From Patescibacteria group bacterium (GTDB taxonomy: Bacteria > Patescibacteriota > Patescibacteriia > UBA1558 > S5-K13): a stretch of 13,583 nt of DNA. Shown piece by piece: positions 6,635-13,530 of the stretch. Each line of letters opens with the position of its first letter. The stretch's first letter is position 1. Under the pieces are notes generated by a model that searched no databases, had not been told where the DNA came from, and saw nothing but the letters and a program-made list of their open reading frames with translations. A program made the position numbers and the translations under genes. The stretch covers positions 1 to 13,583 of the forward strand of contig JAQVMR010000023.1 of assembly GCA_028703545.1 (NCBI GenBank), given 5' to 3'.

Positions 6635-7570
6635 ATGGCTATAATATTTTATATCGTCATCTTAATAATACTTTTCGGTGTACTTGGACTAAGCGCCGAT
6701 TTTTTAGTACACAATATAAAAATAATTTCACGTAAACTCGGAATAAAAATATTTGCACTAGGAATTGTTCTTGGTGTTATGACGTCACTTCCAGAAATGG
6801 CTGTTAGCGTAAATTCTATCATAAATGAAGTACCAAATATATCAGTTGGAAATTTAATGGGTAGCGTAATGGTAATATTTGGGCTAATTCTTGGAATTAG
6901 TTTAATTTTAAATAGAAAAATCCGCACAGATGGAGATATGAAATATTTATTACCACAATTGGGAGTCGTTTTTTTACCATTTATATTGGGGCTTGATAAA
7001 AAATTTGGAATGTTGGATGGAATTATAATGATTTCAGTTTATATAATTTTACTGATATATTTATATCAAATAAGCAAAAAATACCAGATCATTCAAGTTT
7101 CTATAATTAAGGAGCAAAAAATCTTTAAATCAATTTTACTTAGTATAATTTCAGCAATAGTGGTCGTCGCATCATCTTATGTAATTGTAAAACTATCTGT
7201 AATATTGTTGAATAAATTAGGAATAAAACCCTTTATTCTTGGCTTATTAATATTTTCCCTTGGAACAAATTTACCAGAAATAACAGTCTCTATTACATCT
7301 TGGAAGAAAAAATCACCAGAATTGTCTATTAGCCACCTAATGGGTTCAATCATAACAAATGTTATTATCTTGGGTGCAATGAGTATTATAAATCCAATAA
7401 CAATTAATTTAGGATATTCATATACAATACTAATAATTTTTGCAGCTCTTATCTTATTCCTTACTGCAATATTTTATAAAACAAAAAAATCTCTAGATAG
7501 AATAGAGGGATTATTTTTAATATCTATATATTTTATTTTTATTTATACTATTATCACAATGCAAATTTAA
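6635..7570 (+). CDS. Cation/Ca2+ exchanger of the CaCA family
   Basis: The 311 residues form about ten membrane helices in two inverted halves, each with an alpha repeat: MTSLPE at 49-54 followed by VGNLMGS, and LGTNLPE at 209-215 followed by ISHLMGS. These repeats bind the exchanged cations in the NCX/YrbG group. The two alpha-repeat glutamates (54 and 215) are kept. Compared with the archaeal NCX_Mj, the Asn four residues after GS in repeat 1 is Ile and the Asp at that place in repeat 2 is Asn, so stoichiometry or ion choice may differ. It is divergent from a P-type cation ATPase, which suggests a shared role in Ca2+ homeostasis. A terminator follows. There is no Shine-Dalgarno before ATG 6635. 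Confidence 0.9.
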   Translation: MAIIFYIVILIILFGVLGLSADFLVHNIKIISRKLGIKIFALGIVLGVMTSLPEMAVSVNSIINEVPNISVGNLMGSVMVIFGLILGISLILNRKIRTDGDMKYLLPQLGVVFLPFILGLDKKFGMLDGIIMISVYIILLIYLYQISKKYQIIQVSIIKEQKIFKSILLSIISAIVVVASSYVIVKLSVILLNKLGIKPFILGLLIFSLGTNLPEITVSITSWKKKSPELSISHLMGSIITNVIILGAMSIINPITINLGYSYTILIIFAALILFLTAIFYKTKKSLDRIEGLFLISIYFIFIYTIITMQI

Positions 7571-7591
7571 ATATAGTTTTTTTATAAAAAT

Positions 7592-7621
7592 AAAAAACGC
7601 CTAAAAATAAGACGTTTTTTT
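7592..7621. terminator. Bidirectional intrinsic terminator between exchanger and SurA-like gene
   Basis: The arms AAAAAACG (7592-7599) and CGTTTTTT (7613-7620) pair fully, then one C/A mismatch and a CT/AG pair close a 7-base loop (7603-7609). The A/T ends give U-runs in both directions, serving the exchanger (+, stop 7570) and the SurA-like gene (-, stop 7631). Confidence 0.85.
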
Positions 7622-7630
7622 AAAAATAAA

Positions 7631-8314
7631 TTAATATTTTACAAAGTATTTAATCTTTGCTTTTGTTTTAAGATTATTTATAAAAGTCTGTGCCTCAGTA
7701 TTTAATTTTTCATTTTCTAGTGCATTTTTTACCTGTGTATTTATTTCTTGCTCCTGACCACTTTCAATTGTAATGGCATTATCTTTTATATATTTTTCTA
7801 CTTCTTCATCTGTAACAACTAGTTTATCAGATAACAATTTTTCAATTTGTTTTTGCAGTGTTATTTGTTTCTTTACGTCATTTAATGTCATGCCTTGTGA
7901 CTCTAGTATTGCTTCAAGCGTACCACCTTGTGCCTTGATTTGATCTTCTACTTTTTTAATTTCTTGATTTATTTCATCATTACTAATAACAATTTTCTTT
8001 GCTCTGGCTTCGTTTTCAATTAATTTTTCCGTAATTATTGAATCAAGAACAGAAGCTCCGCCCTGTTGTTCAAGTTTACTTATAAGAGATAAACGACTTA
8101 TCGGATTACCATTAACAGTAGCAACCACAAAAAATCCCTTTATTAAATAAAGAACAACTAATATGGCTATAATTACCGCGCTTATAATTATTGTTTTTTT
8201 GCTAATTTTAATAGATTTTTTGTCTATTTGTTCGCTAGACTCTTTTAAATCTATTATTTCTTCTTTGTTTTGCTCTTCTTTTATTGTTTCGTTTTTTGTT
8301 AAATCTTCTTCCAT
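7631..8314 (-). CDS. Membrane-anchored SurA N-terminal-like chaperone domain protein
   Basis: The 227 residues begin with an acidic, lysine-rich cytoplasmic segment (1-40), one membrane helix at about 41-64, and then an extracytoplasmic region opening ATVNGNPISRLSLISKLEQQ and continuing with VLDSIITEKLIENEA, a typical SurA/PrsA N-terminal opening. Long helices with TDEEVEKYIKDN follow. No parvulin peptidyl-prolyl isomerase domain is present, so the protein is likely a holdase or folding helper for secreted proteins rather than an isomerase. It lies 40 bases after metG on the same strand, with a small hairpin in between. No Shine-Dalgarno precedes ATG 8314. Confidence 0.83.
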   Translation of the reverse strand: MEEDLTKNETIKEEQNKEEIIDLKESSEQIDKKSIKISKKTIIISAVIIAILVVLYLIKGFFVVATVNGNPISRLSLISKLEQQGGASVLDSIITEKLIENEARAKKIVISNDEINQEIKKVEDQIKAQGGTLEAILESQGMTLNDVKKQITLQKQIEKLLSDKLVVTDEEVEKYIKDNAITIESGQEQEINTQVKNALENEKLNTEAQTFINNLKTKAKIKYFVKY

Positions 8315-8324
8315 AAAATTAATC

Positions 8325-8339
8325 TAGAGCTTGGCTCTA
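8325..8339. repeat. Small hairpin in the metG to SurA-like gap
   Basis: A 6-bp inverted repeat TAGAGC/GCTCTA with a 3-base loop lies between the metG stop and the next ATG. There is no U-run directly after it on the - strand, so it is at best a weak pause or processing site. Confidence 0.4.
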
Positions 8340-8354
8340 TTATTATTTAAATTA

Positions 8355-9752
8355 TTAAATTCTTTTAAAAAGTGCTTCTCCGAAAAGTATTTTTTCTCCC
8401 AATCTTTGTTTAATTTTTTCTGCAATGTCTGGCATAAATGGCTGTAAATCAAAAGCAATCTGTCTTATGTTTATTATACACCTATCTAAATTTTTTATTA
8501 ATTCCTCACCCTCTTTAGTCCACAGTTTTTGCATTTCAATAAAACGATTTTCTTCTGTAATTTTTTCTTGAATATATTCTAAACACAAATCCAATCTAAA
8601 ATTATCAAAATGTTCTATAACTTTTTCTGAAAAATTTTCTGGATATGGAGTCTTATTTTGATAACTTATTTTTTCACAAATTTTTGTAATACGTTGTATT
8701 AAATTTCCTAATCCATTGGCTAAATCAGAATTATTTACTTCTTTAATTTTTTCTTTTGAAATATCAACATCATCATAAAGTGGTCCTCTTTTTAATAAAA
8801 AATATCTTATTGAGTTTACATCAAATTCTTCAACAAGTTCACTTGGGCGAATTATGTTTCCCAGTGTTTTACTAATTTTCTGTCCATCTATATTTATAAA
8901 ATCATGAGAATAAACAATATCCGGAGTTTTCAAATCTGCGGATTTTAGTATTGCTGGCCAAAGCAATGAATGCCATCTTAAATTGTCCTTTCCTAAAAAA
9001 TGAATAATTGTAGTATTTTCATCCCAAAAACCTGTTTTAATGCCAGCTGTATAATAATTAATAAGCGCATCAAACCAGACATAAATAACTTGAGTTTCGT
9101 CTCTAGGAACTTTTATTCCCCATTTTATATTTTGTCTTGATATTGAAATGTCCTCTATCCCAGACTTTAAAAAATTAAACATTTCATTATATTTGTTCTG
9201 TGGTAAAACAAATTTTTTGTTTTTTTGAAAAAATTCCTCTAAAAATTTTTGGTAACTAGACCATTTAAAAAAGTAATTTTCTTCTTTGTGTTCGATTAAT
9301 TTCAAAGTTTTATGAATATTACAACAATCACCCTCTATTTCTGAACCAGTTTTAAATGACTCACAACTCAAACAATATAATCCTGTAAATGATTTTTTAT
9401 ATATATCACCTTTATCAAAAATTATTTTCCAAATTTTATTTACAACTTCTTTGTGATCTAAATCAGTCGTTCTTATAAATCTATCATATTTTACACCCAG
9501 TGAATCAATTTGCTTTTGATCTTCGCCGGAAACATAATCAACGTAATCTTTTATATCTTTTCCATTTGAATTAGCTATTTTTTCTATATTTGCGCCATGT
9601 TCATCAGTTCCTGTGACAAAAAATACCTGCTTGCCTAAAATTCTATAATATCTTGCAAAACAATCAGCTAAAACCTTTTGATAGGCATGACCAATATGAA
9701 TTACATCATTTGCATAATCAATTGCTGTTGTTATTAAAATTTTATCCTTCAT
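8355..9752 (-). CDS. metG: Methionyl-tRNA synthetase, short form
   Basis: This class I enzyme charges tRNA-Met in the cytoplasm. The 465 residues carry the HIGH motif (IHIGHAY, 18-24), the TGTDEHG segment (47-53), a zinc knuckle with C127-x2-C130 and C144-x2-H147 (the C-x2-C ... C-x2-H type seen in one MetG subgroup), the KMSKS-type loop as KISKT (292-296), and an alpha-helical anticodon-binding domain to the end. It lacks the C-terminal EMAP-like tRNA-binding/dimerisation domain of longer MetRS, a reduction common in small genomes. It lies upstream of the SurA-like gene on the same strand, 94 bases after the small membrane protein gene. No Shine-Dalgarno is seen at ATG 9752. Confidence 0.96.
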   Translation of the reverse strand: MKDKILITTAIDYANDVIHIGHAYQKVLADCFARYYRILGKQVFFVTGTDEHGANIEKIANSNGKDIKDYVDYVSGEDQKQIDSLGVKYDRFIRTTDLDHKEVVNKIWKIIFDKGDIYKKSFTGLYCLSCESFKTGSEIEGDCCNIHKTLKLIEHKEENYFFKWSSYQKFLEEFFQKNKKFVLPQNKYNEMFNFLKSGIEDISISRQNIKWGIKVPRDETQVIYVWFDALINYYTAGIKTGFWDENTTIIHFLGKDNLRWHSLLWPAILKSADLKTPDIVYSHDFINIDGQKISKTLGNIIRPSELVEEFDVNSIRYFLLKRGPLYDDVDISKEKIKEVNNSDLANGLGNLIQRITKICEKISYQNKTPYPENFSEKVIEHFDNFRLDLCLEYIQEKITEENRFIEMQKLWTKEGEELIKNLDRCIINIRQIAFDLQPFMPDIAEKIKQRLGEKILFGEALFKRI

Positions 9753-9780
9753 GAATCATTATTTACTTATAATATACTAT

Positions 9781-9809
9781 ATAATCTCATATTTGAGCAG
9801 AAAAATCAA
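9781..9809 (-). promoter_or_regulatory. Weak promoter candidate for metG
   Basis: TTGATT (9804-9809, four of six consensus positions) is followed after 17 bases by GATTAT (9781-9786) in a run of overlapping A/T boxes. Many alternative -10 boxes overlap here, so the exact box is uncertain. Confidence 0.3.
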
Positions 9810-9846
9810 TAAAATACTCATTTTACGAATATAATTTACTTAGAAT

Positions 9847-10317
9847 CTATATATCTCCTCCTGGGGCAAAAAATATAACCAAAACTAAACTTGTTAAAAT
9901 TAGGCTATAATAATAAATCCATGGCTGTTTTGTTTTGTATAAATAATATATAACACCTGAAATTAATAAAAATCCTAACACAAAAAGAATGGCTGGAAAA
10001 TTATACAAAAAAGTTTCCATTATTACCAAAACTGTAGCCACTGGAACAATCAAAAAAATTGCCTTAAAAATTGTTTTAAGTTTTGAGCGAAAAATAAAAA
10101 AGGTAATTAATAAAATAATTACCATAAAACAAAAACGCATTAAGCTTGGAAACCAATACCAGTTCATTTCTGGATTTATGGTCACGAAAATATTTACAAG
10201 CTTTGAAACACTAAAATAAAATAAAGCGAATAATAAAAAAGTGAGATTTAAAAGAATAAAACCAAAAAATGGTATCAATATTAATGAAAAAATATATTTG
10301 ATATTTTTTTTATTCAT
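9847..10317 (-). CDS. Multi-pass membrane protein of unknown function
   Basis: The 156 residues are mostly hydrophobic, with about five membrane helices (roughly 8-40, 57-77, 83-103, 107-127, 134-151). Between them lie FRSKLKTIFKA, YYLYKTKQPWIYYY and the short ending FAPGGDI. I do not recognise a named family, although I recall similar proteins with a KTKQPW-YYY segment from Patescibacteria. No conserved charged residues inside helices point to transport or catalysis. It lies between proS and metG on the same strand, with its own gaps on both sides. The stop is TAG. ATG 10317 is preceded by a GTGGGAAAA stretch but no proper Shine-Dalgarno. Confidence 0.8.
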   Translation of the reverse strand: MNKKNIKYIFSLILIPFFGFILLNLTFLLFALFYFSVSKLVNIFVTINPEMNWYWFPSLMRFCFMVIILLITFFIFRSKLKTIFKAIFLIVPVATVLVIMETFLYNFPAILFVLGFLLISGVIYYLYKTKQPWIYYYSLILTSLVLVIFFAPGGDI

Positions 10318-10340
10318 ATATTATAATTTTCCCACAATAC

Positions 10341-10378
10341 CATAGAAAAGTAAAACAAAAAAATAGTTTTAGTCTATG
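10341..10378. repeat. Interrupted inverted repeat upstream of the five-helix membrane gene
   Basis: The arms CATAGA (10341-10346) and TCTATG (10373-10378), then TAAAAC (10351-10356) and GTTTTA (10366-10371), pair around a 9-base A-rich loop with a small internal loop. Six T follow on the + strand. It lies about 25 bases before the - strand gene start, just upstream of an extended -10-like TGGTATTGT (10334-10342), so it could be an operator. It could also be chance in AT-rich DNA. Confidence 0.35.
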
Positions 10379-10486
10379 TTTTTTATGTTGACTTTGTATG
10401 ATTAAAAATATCAGCACTATTATTCAAAAATAAACAGAATATATCTATATTTCTTGTTTAAATTACTATACTTTAAATAGTTTTAA

Positions 10487-11974
10487 TTAATATGCTTTTC
10501 CAAAAATAACTCTTTTTAAAGATTTTTTGCCACAAATTATGCACTTTCCATTTTTTTCTTCTTCATCAAACAGTATACACCTTATGGTTGCTGTCGTTTC
10601 TTCTTTTACTTTATTCTCGCACTTAGAATCTCCGCACCAAAAAGAACAAACAAATCCATTTTCTTTTTTACTAAATATATTTTTCATTTCACCATAAGAA
10701 TCAAGCTCAAAGGTAAATTTTTCTCTAAATTTTAAAGCTTTATTATATAGATCTGACTGTATTGTATCTAATAATTCCTTAATCTTTTTATCTAAACCGA
10801 TCAATGGGACTTCTATTTTTTCTCCATTATCCCTTCTAACTAATATTGCTTTTTTATTAGCAATATCGCGTTGACCAATTTCAATACGAAGTGGGATGCC
10901 TTTTCTTTCCCAATCATAAAATTTAAAACCAGGCCTTTCATCTCTTTCATCTATATAAAAATTATATCCAATTTTTTCTTTAATTTTATTGGCGATAATT
11001 TTCACTTTTTTAATTAGACCTTCTTTTTCTTTGTTGTTATTCCAAATAGGTACAATAACTATTGGTATTGGAGCAATTTTTGGTGGCAATACCAATCCCT
11101 TATCATCACTATGCACCATAATAATAGCACCAATGATTCTAGTGCTCATTCCCCAACTTGTTTGCCAAGTATACTGCTCTACACCATTTTGATCAGTAAA
11201 TTTAACATTAAATGGTTTGGAAAAATTCTGACCCAACATATGAGATGTTGCTGCTTGCAGTGATTTACCATCTTGCATCATAGCCTCAATACAGGCTGTA
11301 TAAACAGCGCCAGCAAATTTCTCATTATCTGTTTTGATACCTTTTATAACTGGAATTGCTAAATAATCTTCTACAAAATTTCTATACACCTCTAACATAT
11401 CTATAGTCATATTATCTGCTTCTTGCTTTGTTGCATGAGCAGTGTGTCCTTCTTGCCACAAAAATTCAGTAGTTCTCAAAAATGGTCTAGTTCTAAGTTC
11501 CCAACGAACAACATTGACCCATTGATTTATTACTACTGGTAAATCACGAAAAGATTGAATCCACTTTGCATACATTGTATAAATTATTGTTTCAGAAGTT
11601 GGTCTGACAATTAATGATTCATCCATTAATCCATCGGGTACTAATTTATTTTTATCATTTAATTTCAAACGATGATGGGTCACAACGGCACATTCTTTTG
11701 CAAACCCTTCTACGTGTTCAGCTTCTTTTTCAAAAAAACTTTTTGGAATAAATAGAGGAAAATATGCATTTTTAACACCTTTAGACTTAAACATATTATC
11801 TAAAACTTTCTGGATATTTTCCCATATAGCATAACCATTTGGTTTAATAACCATACAACCTCTTACAGGAGAATTATCAGCTAATTCTGCTACATCAATA
11901 ACATCCAAATACCACTTAGAATAATCCTGTGATCTGGGAGTAATAATTTGTTTTTCTTCTTTGTCTTTTGACAT
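10487..11974 (-). CDS. proS: Prolyl-tRNA synthetase, archaeal/eukaryotic type
   Basis: This class II enzyme charges tRNA-Pro. The 495 residues start ITPRSQDYSKWYLDVI, the standard opening of the archaeal/eukaryotic-like form found in some bacteria. Seen are the RPTSE loop (124-128), motif 2 around RTRPFLRTTEFLWQEGHTAH (161-180), motif 3 GMSTRIIGA (275-283), an anticodon-binding domain (about 300-400), and a C-terminal zinc domain with C447-x4-C452 and C478-x2-C481, ending in the family's typical AY. The bacterial editing (INS) domain is absent, as expected for this type, so Ala-tRNA-Pro clearance must come from elsewhere. No Shine-Dalgarno precedes ATG 11974; TATAAT lies directly before it but is too close to be its own promoter. 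Confidence 0.97.
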   Translation of the reverse strand: MSKDKEEKQIITPRSQDYSKWYLDVIDVAELADNSPVRGCMVIKPNGYAIWENIQKVLDNMFKSKGVKNAYFPLFIPKSFFEKEAEHVEGFAKECAVVTHHRLKLNDKNKLVPDGLMDESLIVRPTSETIIYTMYAKWIQSFRDLPVVINQWVNVVRWELRTRPFLRTTEFLWQEGHTAHATKQEADNMTIDMLEVYRNFVEDYLAIPVIKGIKTDNEKFAGAVYTACIEAMMQDGKSLQAATSHMLGQNFSKPFNVKFTDQNGVEQYTWQTSWGMSTRIIGAIIMVHSDDKGLVLPPKIAPIPIVIVPIWNNNKEKEGLIKKVKIIANKIKEKIGYNFYIDERDERPGFKFYDWERKGIPLRIEIGQRDIANKKAILVRRDNGEKIEVPLIGLDKKIKELLDTIQSDLYNKALKFREKFTFELDSYGEMKNIFSKKENGFVCSFWCGDSKCENKVKEETTATIRCILFDEEEKNGKCIICGKKSLKRVIFGKAY

Positions 11975-12210
11975 ATTATACTTATTTAATTAAAAATTTG
12001 TATAAATAAAAACTCTAATATATTCGAATATTTCTATTTTCTCATAATTTAAATAAAAAGTAAAACAAAAACACTTTTTTTAATAATGTTTAATCATGGC
12101 TCCGTATCGTATGGGACATTAGAACCATAATACAGAATTATGATGAATGTATTTATATTAGTGATTTGAAATAAATTGAGATTTTATTCGGTGTATGCTA
12201 AATTTATATT
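11975..12210. other. Divergent intergenic region between proS and the methyltransferase
   Basis: These 236 bases hold no supported gene. Most is A/T-rich and should contain both promoters. A G+C-richer patch (12095-12130) stands out and can pair in two exclusive ways: TATGG/CCATA (12110-12114 with 12125-12129) or CATAAT/ATTATG (12126-12131 with 12137-12142). A possible + promoter TTGAGA (12176-12181), 17 bases, TAAATT (12199-12204) would start transcription at or beside the methyltransferase ATG. Confidence 0.45.
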
Positions 12211-12906
12211 ATGACTAGCGCTAAAAAAGATTTATTATTCTATTACGGAAAAAATGGTAATTATCTGAAGGATCATGCATCATTTTTACATTTAGCAAAT
12301 CTAAAAAAGGATGTTGTTTTTCTTATAAAATCTTTAAATTTAAAAAAGAAAGATACTATTTTAGATATTGCATGTGGTCAGGGTCGCCACGCCAATACTC
12401 TAATTAAAATGGGTTATTGTGTAGATGGCGTAGATTTCTCTAAATATTTACTTAATTTAGCAAAAAAAGATGCTAGGAAATTAAAATTAAATCATTTTAA
12501 TTATTACAATGCTAATGTTGAAAATTTAAATTTCAAAAAAAAATATACTAAGGCTTACTGGTTTTTCTCAGATCTAGCACTTATTAATCTAAACAGGGCT
12601 ATAAAAAATATAAAAAATATATTAACACCGGGGGGTCTATTTTTATTTGATAGTGACAATTATATCAGATTAATAAAATACCTAAAAAACAACCCCGATG
12701 CTCCATATATATTTCATCGTAAAACAATGAACCTAATAGATAAAAAAACAAAAAAAATAATAGTTAAATATTATACTATCCCTGAATTAAAAAAAATTTT
12801 TGCAAAAAATAAAATGAAAATTTTATCCATTTATGGCGATTATGATAAAAGTATTATTAATAGTAACAGCAAAAGAATAATAATATTAGCCGAGAATAAT
12901 GACTAA
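12211..12906 (+). CDS. Class I SAM-dependent methyltransferase
   Basis: The 231 residues show the Rossmann methyltransferase fold: motif I ILDIACGQGRHAN (50-62) for SAM binding, the acidic post-I residue in VDGVDFS (Asp75) for the ribose hydroxyls, NANVENLNF (100-108) after strand 3, and LTPGGLFLFDSD (138-149). The C-terminal half has IYGDYD and SKRIIILAE near the end, as in small-molecule enzymes of the Methyltransf_25/11 group. The substrate cannot be told; there is no RNA-binding domain. It stands alone on +, divergent from proS, and is followed by a strong terminator. There is no Shine-Dalgarno before ATG 12211, and the best promoter would give a leaderless mRNA. Lysine and asparagine are very frequent, as in AT-rich genes. 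Confidence 0.88.
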   Translation: MTSAKKDLLFYYGKNGNYLKDHASFLHLANLKKDVVFLIKSLNLKKKDTILDIACGQGRHANTLIKMGYCVDGVDFSKYLLNLAKKDARKLKLNHFNYYNANVENLNFKKKYTKAYWFFSDLALINLNRAIKNIKNILTPGGLFLFDSDNYIRLIKYLKNNPDAPYIFHRKTMNLIDKKTKKIIVKYYTIPELKKIFAKNKMKILSIYGDYDKSIINSNSKRIIILAENND

Positions 12907-12950
12907 AATTTTTTAATAAATATTGGTTCTACGTCCAACTTATGGGTATC

Positions 12951-12980
12951 AAAAGAACCCTTTAAATAAAGGGTTCTTTT
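12951..12980. terminator. Strong bidirectional intrinsic terminator after the methyltransferase
   Basis: A perfect 13-bp stem (12951-12963 with 12968-12980, core AGAACCCTTT) with the 4-base loop AAAT ends in four T on either strand. It lies 44 bases after the methyltransferase stop. A second small hairpin CAATGG/CCATTG (12981-12996, 4-base loop) follows directly. Confidence 0.88.
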
Positions 12981-12996
12981 CAATGGCTCCCCATTG
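12981..12996. repeat. Small hairpin next to the methyltransferase terminator
   Basis: A 6-bp perfect stem CAATGG/CCATTG has the 4-base loop CTCC. It has no T-run and no clear role; it may help protect 3' ends. Confidence 0.4.
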
Positions 12997-13056
12997 TTCC
13001 TTATCTTCGAACTTATTACTTAACAACAGTAAATTACTAATTTTAAAATTATAAAT

Positions 13057-13099
13057 AAAAAACCGTCCAATTCAGAAAATAAAATTCTGTATGGACGGT
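13057..13099 (-). terminator. GC-rich intrinsic terminator of the 80-residue gene
   Basis: Arms ACCGTCCA (13062-13069) and TGGACGGT (13092-13099) form a strong outer stem; CAGAA/TTCTG (13073-13077 with 13085-13089) forms an inner one around a 7-base loop. On the - strand the stem is followed by a U-run (13057-13061). It ends 25 bases after the stop of the 80-residue gene. Confidence 0.9.
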
Positions 13100-13124
13100 C
13101 GATTGTCAAAAGATGGCTATGGTA

Positions 13125-13367
13125 TCAGATAGTTTTGTAACCACCACCCTTGCCCCAGCCGAGATTGTTACCAGCGTACTCAATAATCCCAGCCTGACTA
13201 TAAAAATTTTCATCATGTCCGCCTTTGGCGATGATGAGCTTTGCGCAATCAATGACTTTGTCTGGCGTAAACGAAACTTCAAAAACACCGAGTGTCAATC
13301 GCCCCTTGGGGAGACTCAACGCTTCTTCAGGTTTACTTCCGTCTATTAATTTTACATACTTTGCCAT
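13125..13367 (-). CDS. 80-residue protein, unknown function, strong expression signals
   Basis: I do not recognise this protein. It begins MAKYVKLIDGSKPEEAL, has a mixed beta-type middle (GRLTLGVFEVSF, VIDCAKLIIAKGG), one cysteine, an HDENFYSQAG segment and a glycine/aromatic tail ending GWGKGGGYKTI. There is no signal peptide or membrane helix, so it is probably cytoplasmic and folded. The start is decided by AGGAGGT (13373-13379), five bases before the ATG, the only full Shine-Dalgarno in the window. A hand count gives 107 G+C in 243 bases (44%), far above its surroundings, and codons such as CTC, CCC, AAG and GGG are unlike its neighbours. It has its own promoter, leader inverted repeat and terminator, and is the only gene here ending in TGA. 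Horizontal origin or selection for high expression would both fit. Confidence 0.8.
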   Translation of the reverse strand: MAKYVKLIDGSKPEEALSLPKGRLTLGVFEVSFTPDKVIDCAKLIIAKGGHDENFYSQAGIIEYAGNNLGWGKGGGYKTI

Positions 13368-13372
13368 TTGTT

Positions 13373-13379
13373 ACCTCCT
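13373..13379 (-). promoter_or_regulatory. Perfect Shine-Dalgarno of the 80-residue gene
   Basis: AGGAGGT lies five bases before the ATG at 13367. It fixes the start codon and decides for the - strand frame over two overlapping open frames. Confidence 0.9.
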
Positions 13380-13395
13380 GTAATTTTAGATTTGC

Positions 13396-13416
13396 TTGAT
13401 ATTTTTATAATATCAA
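13396..13416. promoter_or_regulatory. Perfect inverted repeat at the predicted transcription start
   Basis: TTGATATT (13396-13403) and AATATCAA (13409-13416) form an 8-bp inverted repeat with a 5-base centre. It begins about at the predicted +1 of the 80-residue gene, between the -10 box and the Shine-Dalgarno. It may be a repressor operator or a 5'-end stem-loop in the mRNA. Confidence 0.6.
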
Positions 13417-13419
13417 AAA

Positions 13420-13448
13420 AGCATATCATCAAACAATTAATTTGTCAA
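13420..13448 (-). promoter_or_regulatory. Strong sigma-70 promoter of the 80-residue gene
   Basis: A perfect TTGACA -35 box (13443-13448), a 17-base spacer and TATGCT (13420-13425) with a TGA just before it (extended -10) lie on the - strand. The predicted start is near 13413. Confidence 0.85.
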
Positions 13449-13481
13449 TACTCACATAATAGCTCAATAGCTTGGCAACAC

Positions 13482-13510
13482 TTAAGATGTAATAATTAAG
13501 TATATATAAT
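13482..13510 (+). promoter_or_regulatory. Promoter candidate for the truncated right-edge gene
   Basis: TTAAGA (13482-13487, four of six), 17 bases, and a perfect TATAAT (13505-13510) would start transcription about 14 bases before the ATG at 13531. It diverges from the 80-residue gene promoter. Confidence 0.55.
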
Positions 13511-13530
13511 TATTAAACTTTTAAAGTGTA

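Noticed and set aside
10341..10384. Intrinsic terminator on the + strand (hairpin then six T)
   Set aside because: No + strand gene lies upstream, and the stem is A/T-rich with an internal loop; kept only as an inverted repeat.
11975..12210. T-box leader for proS
   Set aside because: No T-box sequence (GGTGGNACC-like), no antiterminator and no terminator stem with a U-run was found upstream of proS on the - strand.
13125..13127. Reassigned UGA (glycine), as in Gracilibacteria/SR1
   Set aside because: All long genes are full length with standard stops and have no in-frame UGA; the single UGA here is followed shortly by a terminator.
13106..13349. Two other open frames over the 80-residue gene (+ 13113-13349 and - 13106-13288)
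   Set aside because: Neither has a Shine-Dalgarno or a promoter. The - frame from 13367 has AGGAGGT, TTGACA/TATGCT and a terminator all in register.
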